The notes beneath the pieces were generated by a model. The model did no database searches and was not told where the DNA came from. It saw only the letters and a list, made by a program, of their open reading frames with translations. A DNA stretch of 64,000 nt from Vibrio rhodolitus (lineage in GTDB: Bacteria; Pseudomonadota; Gammaproteobacteria; Enterobacterales; Vibrionaceae), in contig NZ_QLYZ01000003.1 in assembly GCF_003350325.1 (NCBI RefSeq), positions 124,882 to 188,881 on the forward strand, written 5' to 3'. The first letter of the stretch is position 1, and each line of letters starts with the position of its first letter. This document shows, in pieces, positions 62,802 through 64,000 of the stretch. The position numbers and the translations under genes are program-made.

Positions 62802-64000
62802 ATGAATCTGACCTCTCTAACCCACCCATCGCTGATTAACCTACAAACGACTTTTACCAGTCGTGACGAAGCGATCCGTGCGCTGGCTGAACAATTAGAT
62901 CAACAAGGCAAACTGCACGATAAACAACAATACCTAGATGCGGTATTTGCGCGTGAAGAACAAGGACCAACCGCTTTAGGTGAAGGTCTTGCTGTACCTC
63001 ATGGTAAGACAGATGCAGTAAAAGAAGCTTCCTTCGCGGTAGCGACACTAAAACAAGATTTAAAGTGGAAAGGCTTGGACGAAGATGAAGACGTTAATCT
63101 GATCTTCCTAATTGCGATTCCAAATGCTGAAGCAGGCTCTACGCACATGCACCTGCTCACAGAGCTCACTACAACCTTGGTTGACGATGACGTACGTGAA
63201 GCTGTGCTGAATGCGACCACCACAGATGAACTTCTGGCGCTGTTCAATAAGCCTGACGAAGTGGTTGAAGAACAAGACAACTTAGATACAAATGCGCCAA
63301 CCGTTGTTTGTGTGACTGCTTGTCCTGCTGGTATTGCTCATACTTATATGGCTGCGGAATACCTAGAAAAAGCGGGTAAGAAGCTTGGTATCAACGTGCA
63401 TGTTGAAAAACAAGGTGCCAATGGTATTGAAGATCGCTTAACGGCTGAGCAACTGAATAAAGCTGATGCTTGTGTATTTGCGGCAGAAGTGGCAATCAAA
63501 GAGCTAGAGCGTTTTAACGGTATTCCTCGCGTTGAAGTGCCAGTTGCTGAGCCGATTAAACACGCTGAGCGTATTCTTAATGAAGCGTTGGAAGCGGCGA
63601 AAAATGGCTCTGGTGCCGAGCGTGCCGTAGCAACGGATGCGCCGAAGAAACGTAACTCTTGGAAAACCGATGTTAAACAAGCGCTGCTCTCTGGTATTTC
63701 GTTTGCTGTGCCACTGATCGTGGCGGGTGGTACGGTGCTGGCGATCGCGGTTCTGCTTTCACGTATCAACCCAGAAATGCTTGCGCTATATAACGAGGCG
63801 GGCAGCTGGTTGAACATGTACCGTAAGCTTGGTGGCGGTCTACTCGGCGTACTCATGGTACCGGTATTAGCGGCATACACGGCTTACTCTTTGGCTGACA
63901 AACCGGCATTAGGTCCTGGTTTTGCAGCGGGTCTTGCAGCGAACTTAATCGGTGCAGGTTTCCTTGGTGGTGTTGCTGGTGGTTTGCTAGCAGGCTACTT
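62802..64000 (+). CDS. mngA: PTS mannosylglycerate-type EIIABC (5' part)
   Basis: About 400 codons up to the window edge (E. coli MngA has 658 residues). EIIA of the fructose type with active His67 in GLAVPHGK, EIIB with active Cys in VCVTACPAGIAHTYMAAE, and the first EIIC helices. It imports and phosphorylates 2-O-alpha-mannosyl-D-glycerate; a fructose-type sugar is the alternative. The divergent MngR-like gene supports the former. Confidence 0.85.
   Translation, partial: MNLTSLTHPSLINLQTTFTSRDEAIRALAEQLDQQGKLHDKQQYLDAVFAREEQGPTALGEGLAVPHGKTDAVKEASFAVATLKQDLKWKGLDEDEDVNLIFLIAIPNAEAGSTHMHLLTELTTTLVDDDVREAVLNATTTDELLALFNKPDEVVEEQDNLDTNAPTVVCVTACPAGIAHTYMAAEYLEKAGKKLGINVHVEKQGANGIEDRLTAEQLNKADACVFAAEVAIKELERFNGIPRVEVPVAEPIKHAERILNEALEAAKNGSGAERAVATDAPKKRNSWKTDVKQALLSGISFAVPLIVAGGTVLAIAVLLSRINPEMLALYNEAGSWLNMYRKLGGGLLGVLMVPVLAAYTAYSLADKPALGPGFAAGLAANLIGAGFLGGVAGGLLAGY

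Noticed and set aside
1..64000. CRISPR array, tRNA, rRNA or prophage genes
   Set aside because: No repeat-spacer pattern, tRNA cloverleaf, rRNA-like region or phage structural gene was seen.

Overview
This looks like a Vibrio (Vibrionaceae) chromosome segment, dense in operons and cut at both ends. Evidence for Vibrio: a Zur-box-controlled ShyB-type endopeptidase, a second purA, an NqrM paralog, a SigZ/ArsR pair, a sucrose scrA-scrB-scrR operon and Vibrio-like repeats. The mix of accessory metabolism and the extra purA would suit the second chromosome, but that is inference. No rRNA, tRNA, CRISPR array or intact transposase was seen.

Layout. 1-5.6 kb: N-terminus of an MscK/KefA-type channel (minus), a DUF342/FapA protein, an IclR regulator coupled to an arginase-like protein that has lost its metal ligands, and two very small genes. 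5.7-11.6 kb: a LysR regulator, then an iron-themed cluster with Fur-box-like sites. It holds a Cys-tailed protein, two small HMA-like proteins, three small membrane proteins (one with a His/Met/Tyr/Pro-rich N-terminus) and a P1B-type ATPase with an SCA motif; together these resemble the fez genes that build ferrosome iron-storage organelles. 11.8-19.7 kb: PgpB-like phosphatase, YbiI-like zinc finger, a lipoprotein, and a nucleoside module (flavodoxin-fold oxidoreductase, CNT transporter, YeiL-like Crp/Fnr regulator, uridine phosphorylase) whose two outward promoters share a GGAC-N4-GTCC palindrome; then a LysR regulator divergent from a second adenylosuccinate synthetase. 19.7-21 kb is gene-poor.

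21-35 kb: GNAT proteins, ribB behind an FMN riboswitch, AraC regulator, acyl-CoA ligase, a GNAT remnant, a nucleotidyltransferase, a roughly 1200-residue protein of unknown function, gamma-glutamyltransferase and a Zur-controlled M23 endopeptidase. 35-39.7 kb: a Cys-rich permease, ArsR regulator, SigZ and a GST-like protein share a 20-bp operator; between permease and arsR sits a 1.4-kb unit bounded by roughly 168-bp inverted repeats and carrying one orphan membrane-anchored gene. 39.8-48.3 kb: chemoreceptor, GST, XRE regulator, zinc-ribbon and GFA proteins, DEDDh exonuclease, a NifX-like/NqrM/UPF0251 module, PaaI-type thioesterase, YiiM-like MOSC protein and a MerR regulator. 48.3-52.3 kb: sucrose operon. 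53.5-60 kb: a yhf-type operon (yhfZ-yhfY-php-yhfU-yhfT-yhfX-yhfW, no yhfS). 60-64 kb: LysR regulator, SGNH hydrolase, and mngR divergent from the 5' part of mngA (mannosylglycerate PTS).
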